Assembly (NCBI GenBank): GCA_910579925.1
Contig: CAJTVY010000001.1
Span: 62,001-126,000 of the forward strand
Direction: 5' to 3'
Length of the DNA stretch: 64,000 nt
DNA from: an uncultured Dorea sp.
GTDB taxonomy: Bacteria > Bacillota > Clostridia > Lachnospirales > Lachnospiraceae
In this document: positions 26,411-35,309 of the stretch, piece after piece
How positions within the stretch are numbered: the stretch's first letter is position 1
Layout of the letters: each line of letters starts with the position of its first letter
The notes under the pieces: model-generated
The model's database searches: none
What the model was told of the DNA's origin: nothing
What the model saw: only the letters and a program-made list of their open reading frames with translations
Made by a program: the position numbers and the translations under genes

Positions 26411-27271
26411 ATGAAAGAAAATAAGACGGCGCCCTATCTTTTTATGTTACCGGCATTGATTATTTACCTGTCTGTCATTATTTTTCCGGTTTTCTACTCG
26501 CTTTGGATCAGTTTTCAGAGCGGTACGGGTATCGGCAGTATGGAATTTGTCGGTCTGAAGAATTATGCGCAGCTCATTCATGATGAGGTATTCTGGATGT
26601 CATTGAAGCATACGATCATCTGGATCGTGCTTACCGTACTTGTTACCACGACGGTGTCCTTGATGCTGGCGGTTCTGATGAACCAGAAATTCCGGGGAAG
26701 AACGTTTTTCCGTGCGTTTTTCTATTTTCCAAGCGTCATTTCAGCCATTGCAGTGGCAATTATCTGGAGGTGGATCTATAATCCCCAGATTGGATTTATC
26801 AATCAGTTTGCAAAAATGCTGGGACTGGATTTTACGCAGACCTGGATCTCTACGCCGAACACGGCATTAATTGCCTTATTTATCGCTGCGCTCTGGCAGG
26901 CGATCGGACAGCCGATGATCCTGTTTCTGGCAGGACTTGGCGGCATTTCCCCGGATGTGCTGGAGGCTGCGTCTATTGACGGCGCCAATGGAGTACAGAC
27001 GTTTTTCCATATTACGATTCCGCTGATGAAGGATACTTTCATTATGGTGATCTCCACTTTACTGATTGCGGCCATGAAGGTTTATGACATTGTGAAAGGT
27101 CTTACGGACGGCGGGCCGAATAATGCGACCCAGGTACTTGCATCTTATATGTATAATCAGGTATTCCAGTATAACAATGTAGGGTATGGTACGGCGATTG
27201 CCATCATCATGGTACTGATGATGCTGCTTGTCATCATCCCGTACATGTCGTTTACTGCGAAGAAAGAATAG
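26411..27271 (+). CDS. Sugar ABC transporter permease, MalF/UgpA-like
   Basis: The 286-residue protein has six membrane segments and the EAA loop EAASIDGANGVQTFFHITIPLMK, which docks to the ATPase. YLFMLPALIIYLSVIIFPV is the typical first helix. It pairs with the next permease. The ribosome site AGGAGG lies about 10 bases upstream. The locus encodes no ATPase, so a shared MsmX-type ATPase elsewhere in the genome is expected. Confidence 0.93.
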   Translation: MKENKTAPYLFMLPALIIYLSVIIFPVFYSLWISFQSGTGIGSMEFVGLKNYAQLIHDEVFWMSLKHTIIWIVLTVLVTTTVSLMLAVLMNQKFRGRTFFRAFFYFPSVISAIAVAIIWRWIYNPQIGFINQFAKMLGLDFTQTWISTPNTALIALFIAALWQAIGQPMILFLAGLGGISPDVLEAASIDGANGVQTFFHITIPLMKDTFIMVISTLLIAAMKVYDIVKGLTDGGPNNATQVLASYMYNQVFQYNNVGYGTAIAIIMVLMMLLVIIPYMSFTAKKE

Positions 27272-27284
27272 GAGGGCGGCTATT

Positions 27285-28121
27285 ATGGAAGGAAAAGCAA
27301 AGAAAAATGCAAAATCAGCGTTGCGCTATCTTGTGCTGATTATCCTGGCGGTTCTCTGGATCGTCCCGATCGTGACGCTGTTTCTGACGGCGATCAAGGC
27401 CAAATCTGATTTTATCAGCGGTCTGGGATTGTTCGAGATACCAGAAAGGCTTGCCTGGGAAAACTTTTCAAATGCCATGACCCAGGGGCGGTTATTCCTG
27501 TATATGAAGAATGATCTGATTATCTGTCTTCTGAAGGTGCCGCTTGGAATCTTTATTTCTTCTATGGCAGCCTTTGCGCTGACGAGAACGAAATTAAAAC
27601 ATGCCACGGCCTGGTTCGTGTTCCTGCTTCTGGGTATGATGCTGCCCATGCAGATTGCGCTGGTTCCCATCAGCATTATCTATAATAAACTGGGACTGAT
27701 CAATACTTATTTTGGCCTGTTCTATATCTATATAGGGTTCGGCGTCTCTTTCATGATTCTGATTATGCATGGATTTATGAAGGGAATTGATTTTGCAATT
27801 GATGAGGCGGCCTATATAGACGGTGCGAATAAGTGGCAGAATTTTTTCCATATTATCCTGCCAATCTGTAAACCGGCTATTGCAACTTTGTTTATCACCG
27901 ATTTTTTGTCTACATGGAATGAGTATCTGCTGGCTTCTGTCATCATTAATGACAATAAACTTAAGACGGTGCCGGTGGGACTGATGACCTTTGTAGGCGA
28001 GCATGGAACGGATTACGGTTATCTGTGCGCCGGAGTGCTGATTTCGGTGATTCCGGTCATGGCGGTCTATCTGATCTTCCAGAGATACTTTGTGGAAGGT
28101 ATGGCCGGCGCAGTAAAATAA
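27285..28121 (+). CDS. Sugar ABC transporter permease, MalG/UgpE-like
   Basis: The start at 27285 is set by GGAGGG 10 bases upstream. A longer frame from 27228 would only add residues overlapping the previous gene. The protein of 278 residues has six membrane segments and the EAA motif DEAAYIDGANKWQNFFHIILPICKP. The conserved FLSTWNEYLLA block is typical of MalG-type partners. It forms the channel with the preceding permease. The gap between the two permease genes is 13 bases. Confidence 0.93.
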   Translation: MEGKAKKNAKSALRYLVLIILAVLWIVPIVTLFLTAIKAKSDFISGLGLFEIPERLAWENFSNAMTQGRLFLYMKNDLIICLLKVPLGIFISSMAAFALTRTKLKHATAWFVFLLLGMMLPMQIALVPISIIYNKLGLINTYFGLFYIYIGFGVSFMILIMHGFMKGIDFAIDEAAYIDGANKWQNFFHIILPICKPAIATLFITDFLSTWNEYLLASVIINDNKLKTVPVGLMTFVGEHGTDYGYLCAGVLISVIPVMAVYLIFQRYFVEGMAGAVK

Positions 28122-28165
28122 CCGCAAAAAAGAATGATTCATGCAGGAAGAGAGGAATAGAAAAA

Positions 28166-29707
28166 ATGAGCAATATCGTACATTGTACGCAGAAAGTAGA
28201 AAAATGGGGAATTTTTGAGATTGCACTAGAAGGAAAGTGCGACGGCAATCCATTTACGGATTATGAGATCAGTGCAGAATTCACCTGTGAAAACGAGAAA
28301 AAGACGGTAGACGGATTCTATGACGGCAATGGAATCTACAAGATCCGGTTTATGCCCTCTTTTGAGGGAACTTACCGGTTCCGGGTGTATGGAACCTATG
28401 CAGATCAGGACGGATATGAGGGAACCTTTGAAGTGGAACCGGCTTCGGTGGGGAATCACGGGCCGGTCAGGGTTGCGAATACCTTCCATTTTGCCTATGA
28501 GGACGGGACGCCGTATTATTCCATCGGAACCACCTGCTATGTGTGGACGTTACAGTCAGAGAAGTTACAGGAGCAGACTCTTCGGACACTGAAGGAAAGC
28601 GCTTTCAATAAGATCCGTTTCTGTGTATTCCCGAAGCATTATGATTACAATTTTAACGAGCCATACAGTTATCCGTATGAGGGAACGCCTGTAGACAGTT
28701 CTGGTCTTACCAGGGACAATTTTATGGAATATGTGGGACGGCCGGAAGGGAATAACTGGGATTACCGAAGATTCAATCCAAAGCATTTTGAACATCTGGA
28801 GAAGCGTATTCTGGACTTAATGGAACTTGGGATTGAGGCGGATATCATCGTCATGCATCCTTATGACCGCTGGGGGTTCTCGTTAATGTCTAAAGAGGAA
28901 GATGATCTGTATTGGAAGTATCTGGTGGCAAGATGTTCGGCTTTTCGGAATGTCTGGTGGTCTCTGGCAAATGAGTATGATCTGATGCCGCAGAAATCGA
29001 TTGCCGACTGGGAAAGGTATGCGTCTATTTTATGTGAAAAGGATGTATATGGACACCTGCGTTCCATACATAACTGTAAAAAAATCTATGACTTTACCAG
29101 ACCCTGGGTGACACACTGTTCCGTACAGCGTATTGACTCTTATCTGTCTGGCGAACTGGTGACAGAGTGGCGGGAACGCTATCAGAAGCCGGTTGTCCTG
29201 GATGAAATTGTATACGAGGGAGACATTGAACTGAACTGGGGCAATATTCCGGGTGAAGAGATGAACCGTAGATTCTGGGAAGGAGCCATGCGGGGCGGCT
29301 ATCCGGGACATGGGGAAACCTATCTGTCCGAGGATCAGATTCTCTGGTGGTCACATGGCGGAGTGTTAAAGGGAACAAGTCCTGAGAGGTTTCATTTTCT
29401 GCTTAAGATACTAAAAGAAACGCCGGGACCAGGGCTTTTGCAGACTCAGCTTACACCGTTCTCGGAAGATCTGATGGCAACCGTGGACAGTCTGATACCG
29501 ATACCTTACTATCTGTTCTACTATGGTTTCCGCTGCCCGGCTTTTAAAGAGTACTGTTTTGATGACGAGAAGGAGTATGAGGTTGAGGTTCTGGATACCT
29601 GGGAGATGACGATTACAAAGTGTGGCACATTTAAAGGAAAATTTAAGGTACAGCTGCCGGCAAAACAGTATATTGCCGTGAGAATATATGAAAAGGGATT
29701 GATTTGA
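28166..29707 (+). CDS. Cytoplasmic DUF5060-type glycoside hydrolase, copy 2
   Basis: The ATG at 28166 follows GAGGAAT. Earlier in-frame codons run inside the permease gene and lack a ribosome site. The protein has 513 residues and no signal peptide. It shares the blocks of copy 1 in order: VEKWGIFEIALEGKCDGNPFTDYE, VDGFYDGNGIYKIRFMPSFEGTY, NKIRFCVFPKHYD, YDRWGFS, VWWSLANEYD, LDEIVYEGD and GHGETYLSE. The two enzymes probably cleave related linkages of the same imported oligosaccharide. Glu in WSLANEYD and in LDEIVYEGD are candidate catalytic acids. It is cotranscribed with the transporter. Confidence 0.83.
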   Translation: MSNIVHCTQKVEKWGIFEIALEGKCDGNPFTDYEISAEFTCENEKKTVDGFYDGNGIYKIRFMPSFEGTYRFRVYGTYADQDGYEGTFEVEPASVGNHGPVRVANTFHFAYEDGTPYYSIGTTCYVWTLQSEKLQEQTLRTLKESAFNKIRFCVFPKHYDYNFNEPYSYPYEGTPVDSSGLTRDNFMEYVGRPEGNNWDYRRFNPKHFEHLEKRILDLMELGIEADIIVMHPYDRWGFSLMSKEEDDLYWKYLVARCSAFRNVWWSLANEYDLMPQKSIADWERYASILCEKDVYGHLRSIHNCKKIYDFTRPWVTHCSVQRIDSYLSGELVTEWRERYQKPVVLDEIVYEGDIELNWGNIPGEEMNRRFWEGAMRGGYPGHGETYLSEDQILWWSHGGVLKGTSPERFHFLLKILKETPGPGLLQTQLTPFSEDLMATVDSLIPIPYYLFYYGFRCPAFKEYCFDDEKEYEVEVLDTWEMTITKCGTFKGKFKVQLPAKQYIAVRIYEKGLI

Positions 29708-30432
29708 TGAAATTTTCTTTCAGTATGGATTCGAAGTTATGGCGTTTTTTTGACTATGTAGGAGATATGGCGTTACTGAACCTGTTGTTTATCGTGACTT
29801 CTATTCCGATTGTGACTATCGGGGCATCGGTTACGGCGTTGAATTCCGTTCTTTTTAAGCGGAAAGAAAAAAGGACGGATGACGTAAGAAGAGAATATAT
29901 CCGTGATTTTAAAGCGAATTTTAAGAACAGTACGATTATCTGGCTGATTTTTCTGGTGTTCCTGTCTGCCTGCGGGCTGAATTTTGCCATTGTGTCCAGT
30001 GCAGACCTGGCCTGCCGGAATCAGATCATGATTGGTTTTGGAGTTATTCTGGCGGTGATGGTGATGACGGTCCTGTATAGTCTGGCAGTTCTGGCAAGAT
30101 TCGAAAACAGCCTGCCGGATACGGTAATCAAGGCGTTTGTCATAGGGATCATGAGTTTTCCCTACACAGTCGTCATCTTTCTGGTTCTGGCGGCAGCGGT
30201 GATTGCCAGTATCCAGACCTATGCGTCCATAATGGCGGCTCTTGCGGTCTGGCTGCTGATCGGGTTTGCGCTGACGGGGCATCTGTGCAGCGCCATGTTC
30301 TATCGCGCATTCCGACGGTTTACCCGGAAAGAGGATCTGCCTGAGGATACGATGGATGAGGCGATGTATACTCTGCGCGACCAATACCGGAAGGAGAAAA
30401 TGCTGAAGAAACAGGGACGTCAGAATATTTAA
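29707..30432 (+). CDS. YesL/DUF624-family integral membrane protein
   Basis: The protein has 241 residues with five or six hydrophobic segments and the DUF624 opening FFDYVGDMALLNLLFIVTSIPIVTIGAS. YesL-type proteins occur in sugar ABC operons of Firmicutes, but their role is not established. The ATG at 29707 overlaps the hydrolase stop by one base (TGATG), a sign of coupled translation. A TTG directly before it is less likely as start. The C-terminal tail is basic and cytoplasmic. Confidence 0.8.
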   Translation: MKFSFSMDSKLWRFFDYVGDMALLNLLFIVTSIPIVTIGASVTALNSVLFKRKEKRTDDVRREYIRDFKANFKNSTIIWLIFLVFLSACGLNFAIVSSADLACRNQIMIGFGVILAVMVMTVLYSLAVLARFENSLPDTVIKAFVIGIMSFPYTVVIFLVLAAAVIASIQTYASIMAALAVWLLIGFALTGHLCSAMFYRAFRRFTRKEDLPEDTMDEAMYTLRDQYRKEKMLKKQGRQNI

Positions 30433-30462
30433 CAGATAGGAAGGAAATGGAGGAAGAGCGTT

Positions 30463-31875
30463 ATGTCAAGGATTAAAATTGGTTTTGCACCTACGAGAAG
30501 AAGCATTTTCAGCGCGCCGGATGCAGTAAAATACCGCAGACTGACGGCCGGCCGTCTGAAGGAGCTGGATATCGATTTTGTGGATATTACGGATATTAAC
30601 GAGGAGGGTCTGCTCTATGATGATGGAGACAGAATTCAGATTGCAGAGAAATTCAAGAAGGAAAAGGTAGACGGTTTGTTCCTCCCTCATTGTAATTTTG
30701 GGACGGAATTTGAGTGTGCAAGGCTTGCGAAAGATCTGGGCGTACCTGTACTGCTGTGGGGGCCTTTGGATGAAAGGCCGGAGGATGACGGTACAAGGCT
30801 TCGGGATACCCAGTGTGGGTTGTTTGCCACCGGAAAGGTACTGCGCCGGTTTAACGTGCCGTTTACCTATATGACGAACTGCCGTCTGAATGATCCTGTT
30901 TTTGAGAGAGGACTCAGAGACTTCCTGGCAGTCTGCAATGTGGTAAAGACATTCCGCAATATTCGTATTTTACAGATCTCAACAAGGCCGTTTGAGTTCT
31001 GGTCTACTATGTGCAATGAAGGAGAACTGCTGGAGAAATTCAACATCCAGCTTGCCCCGGTTCCTATGCCGGAACTGACAGATGAGATGAAGAAGGCAAA
31101 AAAAGAGGGCGGCGAAGTGGCGGAAGTGATGGCATATTGCCGTGAACATATGGAGGTCTGTATCAAGGATGAGGAGCTTGAAAACGTTGCAGCCTTAAAG
31201 GTTGCCATGAAACGGCTGATTACGAAATACGGCTGCCAGGCTGCCGGAATCCAGTGCTGGAACCAGCTTCAGTCAGAGATTGGCATCATGCCCTGTGCGG
31301 CAAATGCCCTGCTTAACGAAGAAGGGATTCCGGTTGTGTGTGAGACGGATATTCACGGCGCCATTACGGCCCTTCTGACAGAAGCGGCGGCAATGGGACA
31401 GAAGAGAAGTTTTTTTGCAGACTGGACCATCCGTCATCCAGATGTTGCCAACGGAGAGTTGCTGCAGCACTGCGGACCGTGGCCGGTTTCTGTGGCAAAG
31501 GAGAGGCCAAAGCTTACCTATCCTCTGGCATTCGACCATCCGGGAAGTATTACGGCGCAGGCCCGGCACGGAGAGGTGACCCTGGTAAGATTTGACGGAG
31601 ACCATGGAGAGTATTCCATGCTTCTTGGTAATGCGAAAGGAATTGACGGTCCCAAAGGGATGGGAACCTATCTCTGGGTGGAAGTGGAGAATATCAAACG
31701 TCTGGAGGCGAAACTGGTGGAGGGGCCTTATATCCACCACTGTGTGGGAATCCACGGCAATGTGGTGCCTGTGTTGTATGAGGCATGCAAATATCTGGGG
31801 ATTACGCCTGATCTGTATGACCCGGTAGAAGAAGACGTAAAAGCATATCTGAGAGGGGAGGAGGTTACATTATGA
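30463..31875 (+). CDS. L-fucose/L-arabinose isomerase-like ketol isomerase
   Basis: The protein (470 residues) begins MSRIKIGFAPTRR and has the FucI/AraA superfamily layout: N-terminal Rossmann-like domains (FLPHCNFGTEFECARLAKDL, VLLWGPLDERPEDDG), then a C-terminal barrel with metal-site candidates such as Glu in VVCETDIHGAIT and His in HPGSITAQ. It would turn an aldose into its ketose in the first intracellular step. It is shorter than true FucI (about 590) and diverges from it, so the substrate is another sugar. In this setting apiose to apulose is a reasonable guess. It overlaps the transketolase gene by 4 bases. Confidence 0.75.
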   Translation: MSRIKIGFAPTRRSIFSAPDAVKYRRLTAGRLKELDIDFVDITDINEEGLLYDDGDRIQIAEKFKKEKVDGLFLPHCNFGTEFECARLAKDLGVPVLLWGPLDERPEDDGTRLRDTQCGLFATGKVLRRFNVPFTYMTNCRLNDPVFERGLRDFLAVCNVVKTFRNIRILQISTRPFEFWSTMCNEGELLEKFNIQLAPVPMPELTDEMKKAKKEGGEVAEVMAYCREHMEVCIKDEELENVAALKVAMKRLITKYGCQAAGIQCWNQLQSEIGIMPCAANALLNEEGIPVVCETDIHGAITALLTEAAAMGQKRSFFADWTIRHPDVANGELLQHCGPWPVSVAKERPKLTYPLAFDHPGSITAQARHGEVTLVRFDGDHGEYSMLLGNAKGIDGPKGMGTYLWVEVENIKRLEAKLVEGPYIHHCVGIHGNVVPVLYEACKYLGITPDLYDPVEEDVKAYLRGEEVTL

Positions 31876-32705
31876 GTAATCTGAAAGCGCTGGCCTATGA
31901 ACTGCGGGAACATACCATGGATATTATTATGAGCGGAAAGGCCGGGCATATCGGCGGAGACATGAGTGTTATGGAGATTCTGACAGAACTTTATTTTGAG
32001 CAGATGAATATCAGCCCAGAGAATATGGAGGATCCGGACCGGGACAAATTTGTAATGAGCAAAGGTCATTCTATGGAAGCTTATTATGCGGTCCTTGCTA
32101 AGAAAGGATTCTTCTCTCAGGAAGAGGTGGTGTCACAATTCAGTAAATTTGGTTCGCAATATATCGGACATCCGAACAACAAGCTGCCGGGAATTGAGAT
32201 GAATTCCGGCTCGCTGGGGCATGGGCTTCCGGTCTGTGTGGGTATGGCTCTGGCGTCAAAGATGAATGGACAGAAATGCAGGATTTATACTGTGATGGGC
32301 GACGGGGAGCTGGCGGAAGGCTCTGTGTGGGAAGGTGCAATGGCTGCCAGCCACTACAAGCTTGATAATCTCTGTGCCGTGGTGGACAGAAACCGGCTTC
32401 AGATTTCCGGGAATACGGAGGATGTTATGGCACATGACGACCTGCATGAGAGATTCCGTGCGTTTAACTGGCATGTGATTGATGTGGAGGACGGAAATGA
32501 CATCGGACAGTTAAAGGCTGCGTTCGAGGAGGCCAGGGAGACAAAAGGAAAGCCAAGCGTTCTGATTGCCAATACCATAAAAGGAAAGGGATCGTCTGTG
32601 ATGGAGAACAAAGCCGGCTGGCATCACAAGGTTCCAAGTGAGGAAGAACTGGCACAGATCAGAAAAGATCTGAAGGAGAGAAAGGAGGCGCTTTCGGTTG
32701 AGTAA
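31872..32705 (+). CDS. Transketolase, N-terminal (thiamine-diphosphate-binding) subunit
   Basis: The 277-residue protein is the first half of a split transketolase: AGHIGGDMSVMEILTELYF, KGHSMEAYYAVLAKKGFF, NSGSLGHGLPVCVGMAL and the ThDP motif VMGDGELAEGSVWEGAMAA ending with DRNRLQ. Split transketolases often serve special sugar pathways such as the cleavage of apulose 4-phosphate. The ATG overlaps the isomerase stop, and the second subunit follows with an 8-base overlap. Whether it also supports the pentose-phosphate pathway cannot be judged here. Confidence 0.92.
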   Translation: MSNLKALAYELREHTMDIIMSGKAGHIGGDMSVMEILTELYFEQMNISPENMEDPDRDKFVMSKGHSMEAYYAVLAKKGFFSQEEVVSQFSKFGSQYIGHPNNKLPGIEMNSGSLGHGLPVCVGMALASKMNGQKCRIYTVMGDGELAEGSVWEGAMAASHYKLDNLCAVVDRNRLQISGNTEDVMAHDDLHERFRAFNWHVIDVEDGNDIGQLKAAFEEARETKGKPSVLIANTIKGKGSSVMENKAGWHHKVPSEEELAQIRKDLKERKEALSVE

Positions 32706-33630
32706 AGTTGCGAACAGACAGGTGATTTGTGATGTGTTACTGGAAAAGGCGAAGGAAGATCAGGACATTGTGGTACTATGCAGTGATTCCAGAGGCAGTG
32801 CGTCCCTGGCGAAATTTGCAGAGGCGTTCCCGAAGCAGTTTGTGGAAGTGGGAATTGCAGAGCAGAATCTGGTCAGTATTTCCGCCGGGCTTGCCAAATG
32901 CGGCAAGAAGCCTTATGCGGCGTCGCCGGCAAGTTTCTTAAGTACCAGGAGTTATGAGCAGTGTAAGGTGGACGTGGCATATTCGAATACCAACGTAAAG
33001 CTGATCGGAATCAGCGGCGGAGTCAGTTACGGGGCACTTGGTATGAGCCACCATTCGGCCCAGGACCTTGCGGCTATGTGCGCCGTTCCCAATATGAGAG
33101 TCTATCTTCCAAGCGACCGGCTGCAGACGGAATGTCTGATGAAAGCATTGTTAGAAGATGAAAAACCGGCGTATATCCGGGTAGGACGCAATGCCGTGGA
33201 AGACGTATATGAAGAAGGAAAGGTTCCTTTTGAACTTGATAAAGCTGTTGTGGTGAAGGAAGGGACGGATATTGCGATAATTGCCTGCGGCGAGATGGTG
33301 AAACCTGCGGCAGAGGCTGCAAAACTTCTGGAAGAAAAAGGGATTTGCGCATCGGTTGTGGATATGTATTGTGTGAAACCTCTTGATAAAGAGGCGATCG
33401 TAAAGGCGGCAGGAAATGCCAGGGCAGTGATCACGGTAGAGGAGCATTCTCCTTTTGGCGGGTTAGGCTCTATGGTGAGCCAGGTGGTTGCCAGGGAATG
33501 CCCGAAGAAGGTGGTGAATCTTGCGTTGCCGGATGCACCAGTGATTACGGGGACGTCGAAAGAAGTATTTGATTACTATGGACTGGATGCGGACGGAATT
33601 GTGAAGACGGCGTTGGAAGCGCTGGACTGA
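32698..33630 (+). CDS. Transketolase, C-terminal (pyrimidine-binding) subunit
   Basis: The TTG start at 32698 is supported by AAGGAGG about 9 bases upstream and by the immediate match to the family (SKVANRQVICDVLLEKAKED). The protein has 310 residues with FVEVGIAEQNLVSISAGLA, where the Glu activates ThDP in the partner subunit. GISGGVSYGALGMSHHSAQDLA and the C-terminal domain with TVEEHSPFGGLGSMVSQV complete the fold. It forms one enzyme with the preceding gene, splitting a ketose phosphate and passing a two-carbon unit to an acceptor aldose phosphate. Confidence 0.92.
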   Translation: MSKVANRQVICDVLLEKAKEDQDIVVLCSDSRGSASLAKFAEAFPKQFVEVGIAEQNLVSISAGLAKCGKKPYAASPASFLSTRSYEQCKVDVAYSNTNVKLIGISGGVSYGALGMSHHSAQDLAAMCAVPNMRVYLPSDRLQTECLMKALLEDEKPAYIRVGRNAVEDVYEEGKVPFELDKAVVVKEGTDIAIIACGEMVKPAAEAAKLLEEKGICASVVDMYCVKPLDKEAIVKAAGNARAVITVEEHSPFGGLGSMVSQVVARECPKKVVNLALPDAPVITGTSKEVFDYYGLDADGIVKTALEALD

Positions 33631-33653
33631 CAATGACATAGGGGGAAAAGTAA

Positions 33654-35132
33654 ATGTCCAGACAGTATATTATCAGTATAGACCAGAGTACCCAGGGAAC
33701 CAAAGCTTTGCTGTTTGATTCTTCCGGGAGTCTGATTGGCAGAAGGGATCGGTCTCACAAGCAGATTATTAACGAGAAAGGATGGGTCTCCCATGATCCG
33801 GCCGAGATCTATCGCAATGTGATTGAAGTGACGGCGATGTTGCTTGAGGAATGTGGGATTGACCAAAAAGAAGTGGCAGGAATCGGAATCAGCAATCAGA
33901 GGGAGACGTCTCTTGCGTGGAACCGGATTACGGGGGAACCGGTGGGGCATGCTGTCGTCTGGCAGTGCGCCCGCGCTGCAGATATCTGTGACCAGGTGGC
34001 TGCGGGTGGATGGGCAGAAAAGATCCGCCAGAAGACAGGAATGAATCTGTCGCCATATTTTCCTGCATCAAAGATCGCCTGGATTCTTAAAAATGTGGAA
34101 GGCGCCAGGGAAGCGGCAAAGTCCGGGGAACTCTGCCATGGAACCATGGACAGCTGGCTGATCTATAAACTGACCGGTGGGAAGTCTTATAAAACGGATT
34201 ATTCTAATGCTTCCCGCACGCAGCTTTTTAATATTTTTGATCTGAGGTGGGATGAGGAGATCTGCAATTTGTTCGGGATTGACACAGCGAATCTGGCCGA
34301 AGTGTGCGGCTCAGATGCTGATTTCGGAGAAACGGATTTAGAGGGACTGCTTACACACAAGGTTCCCATCCATGGAGTGATGGGAGATTCCCACGGCGCT
34401 CTTTTTGCCCAGGGGTGTCTGAAGAAGGGGATGATGAAATCAACCTATGGCACTGGTTCTTCGATTATGATGAATATTGGCAGGGAGCCTGTCTTAAGTA
34501 CCCATGGAGTTGTTACGTCCCTGGCCTATAGCATAGGCGGAAAGGTGAATTATGTGCTGGAAGGTAATCTGAATTACACGGGGGCTGTGATTACCTGGCT
34601 CAAAGACGATCTCCAGATGATTGGAAGTCCAAAGGAGACGGGAGAACTGGCAAAACAGGCCGTAGCAGATGATTCTCTGTATCTCGTGCCGGCATTTTCC
34701 GGTCTGGGAGCTCCTTATTGGGACAGCAGGGCAACGGCCATGTTTACTGGAATGACGCGGACAACGGGAAGAGCGGAGATTGTGAGGGCAGGGCTTGAGT
34801 GCATCGCCTATCAGATCCGGGATGTGATGGAAGCTATGAGTAAAGATGCCGGGGTAGAGGTCAGTGAACTGCGGGTGGATGGGGGGCCTACGAAGAATGA
34901 CTATCTGCTGCAGTTCCAGAGTGATATTACCGGAATTGACGTACAGGCGCCGGATACGGATGAATTGTCGGGCATGGGTCCTGCGTATGCGGCGGGCATG
35001 GCTCTGGGACTCTGGGATGAGACGATTTTTGAGAAGCTGAACCGCAGAAGATATGTGCCAGAGATGGAGAAAGAGAGAAGAGAGAAGAAGTATGATGGGT
35101 GGAAAAAGGCGGTGAGTAAGGCGCTGGCCTGA
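33654..35132 (+). CDS. FGGY-family carbohydrate kinase
   Basis: The protein has 492 residues with both actin-like domains: YIISIDQSTQGTKALLFD at the N-terminus, GISNQRETSLAWNRITGEP, MGDSHGALFAQGC, TYGTGSSIMMNIG, and the FGGY signature DGGPTKNDYLLQFQSDITG. It resembles glycerol kinase and xylulokinase and would phosphorylate the ketose made by the isomerase before transketolase cleavage. A D-apulose kinase role fits the neighbours but is inference. GGGGGAAAAG precedes the ATG. A hairpin follows the gene, ending the operon. Confidence 0.9.
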   Translation: MSRQYIISIDQSTQGTKALLFDSSGSLIGRRDRSHKQIINEKGWVSHDPAEIYRNVIEVTAMLLEECGIDQKEVAGIGISNQRETSLAWNRITGEPVGHAVVWQCARAADICDQVAAGGWAEKIRQKTGMNLSPYFPASKIAWILKNVEGAREAAKSGELCHGTMDSWLIYKLTGGKSYKTDYSNASRTQLFNIFDLRWDEEICNLFGIDTANLAEVCGSDADFGETDLEGLLTHKVPIHGVMGDSHGALFAQGCLKKGMMKSTYGTGSSIMMNIGREPVLSTHGVVTSLAYSIGGKVNYVLEGNLNYTGAVITWLKDDLQMIGSPKETGELAKQAVADDSLYLVPAFSGLGAPYWDSRATAMFTGMTRTTGRAEIVRAGLECIAYQIRDVMEAMSKDAGVEVSELRVDGGPTKNDYLLQFQSDITGIDVQAPDTDELSGMGPAYAAGMALGLWDETIFEKLNRRRYVPEMEKERREKKYDGWKKAVSKALA

Positions 35133-35168
35133 CAGTGGCAGAATAAGGGGACCGGATTGATGGATCAA

Positions 35169-35209
35169 AAGAGGGCAGATGGTGCGTTATGCGCTTCTTC
35201 TGCCCTCTT
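35169..35209 (+). terminator. Hairpin at the end of the sugar operon
   Basis: AAGAGGGCAGA at 35169-35179 pairs perfectly with TCTGCCCTCTT at 35199-35209. Only two T follow on the + strand, so it is weaker as an intrinsic terminator than its stem suggests. It lies 37 bases past the kinase stop. Confidence 0.6.
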
Positions 35210-35245
35210 GGCCGTCTGACATATGCAGCACGCCAGACAATCGTT

Positions 35246-35279
35246 AAAAAGCGGGGCTGCCTTATTTTCGGCAACCCCG
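35246..35279 (-). terminator. Rho-independent terminator of the GH3 gene
   Basis: On the - strand CGGGGTTGCC pairs with GGCAGCCCCG (35279-35252, one mismatch) and is followed by CTTTTT (35251-35246). It lies 30 bases past the stop of the GH3 gene. Confidence 0.85.
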
Positions 35280-35309
35280 GTTCTAAAAAGATACATACAG
35301 AGATGTAAA

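Noticed and set aside
34494..35168. A 224-codon - strand frame inside the FGGY kinase
   Set aside because: The kinase motifs are in the sense frame. The antisense product lacks a start signal and a domain.
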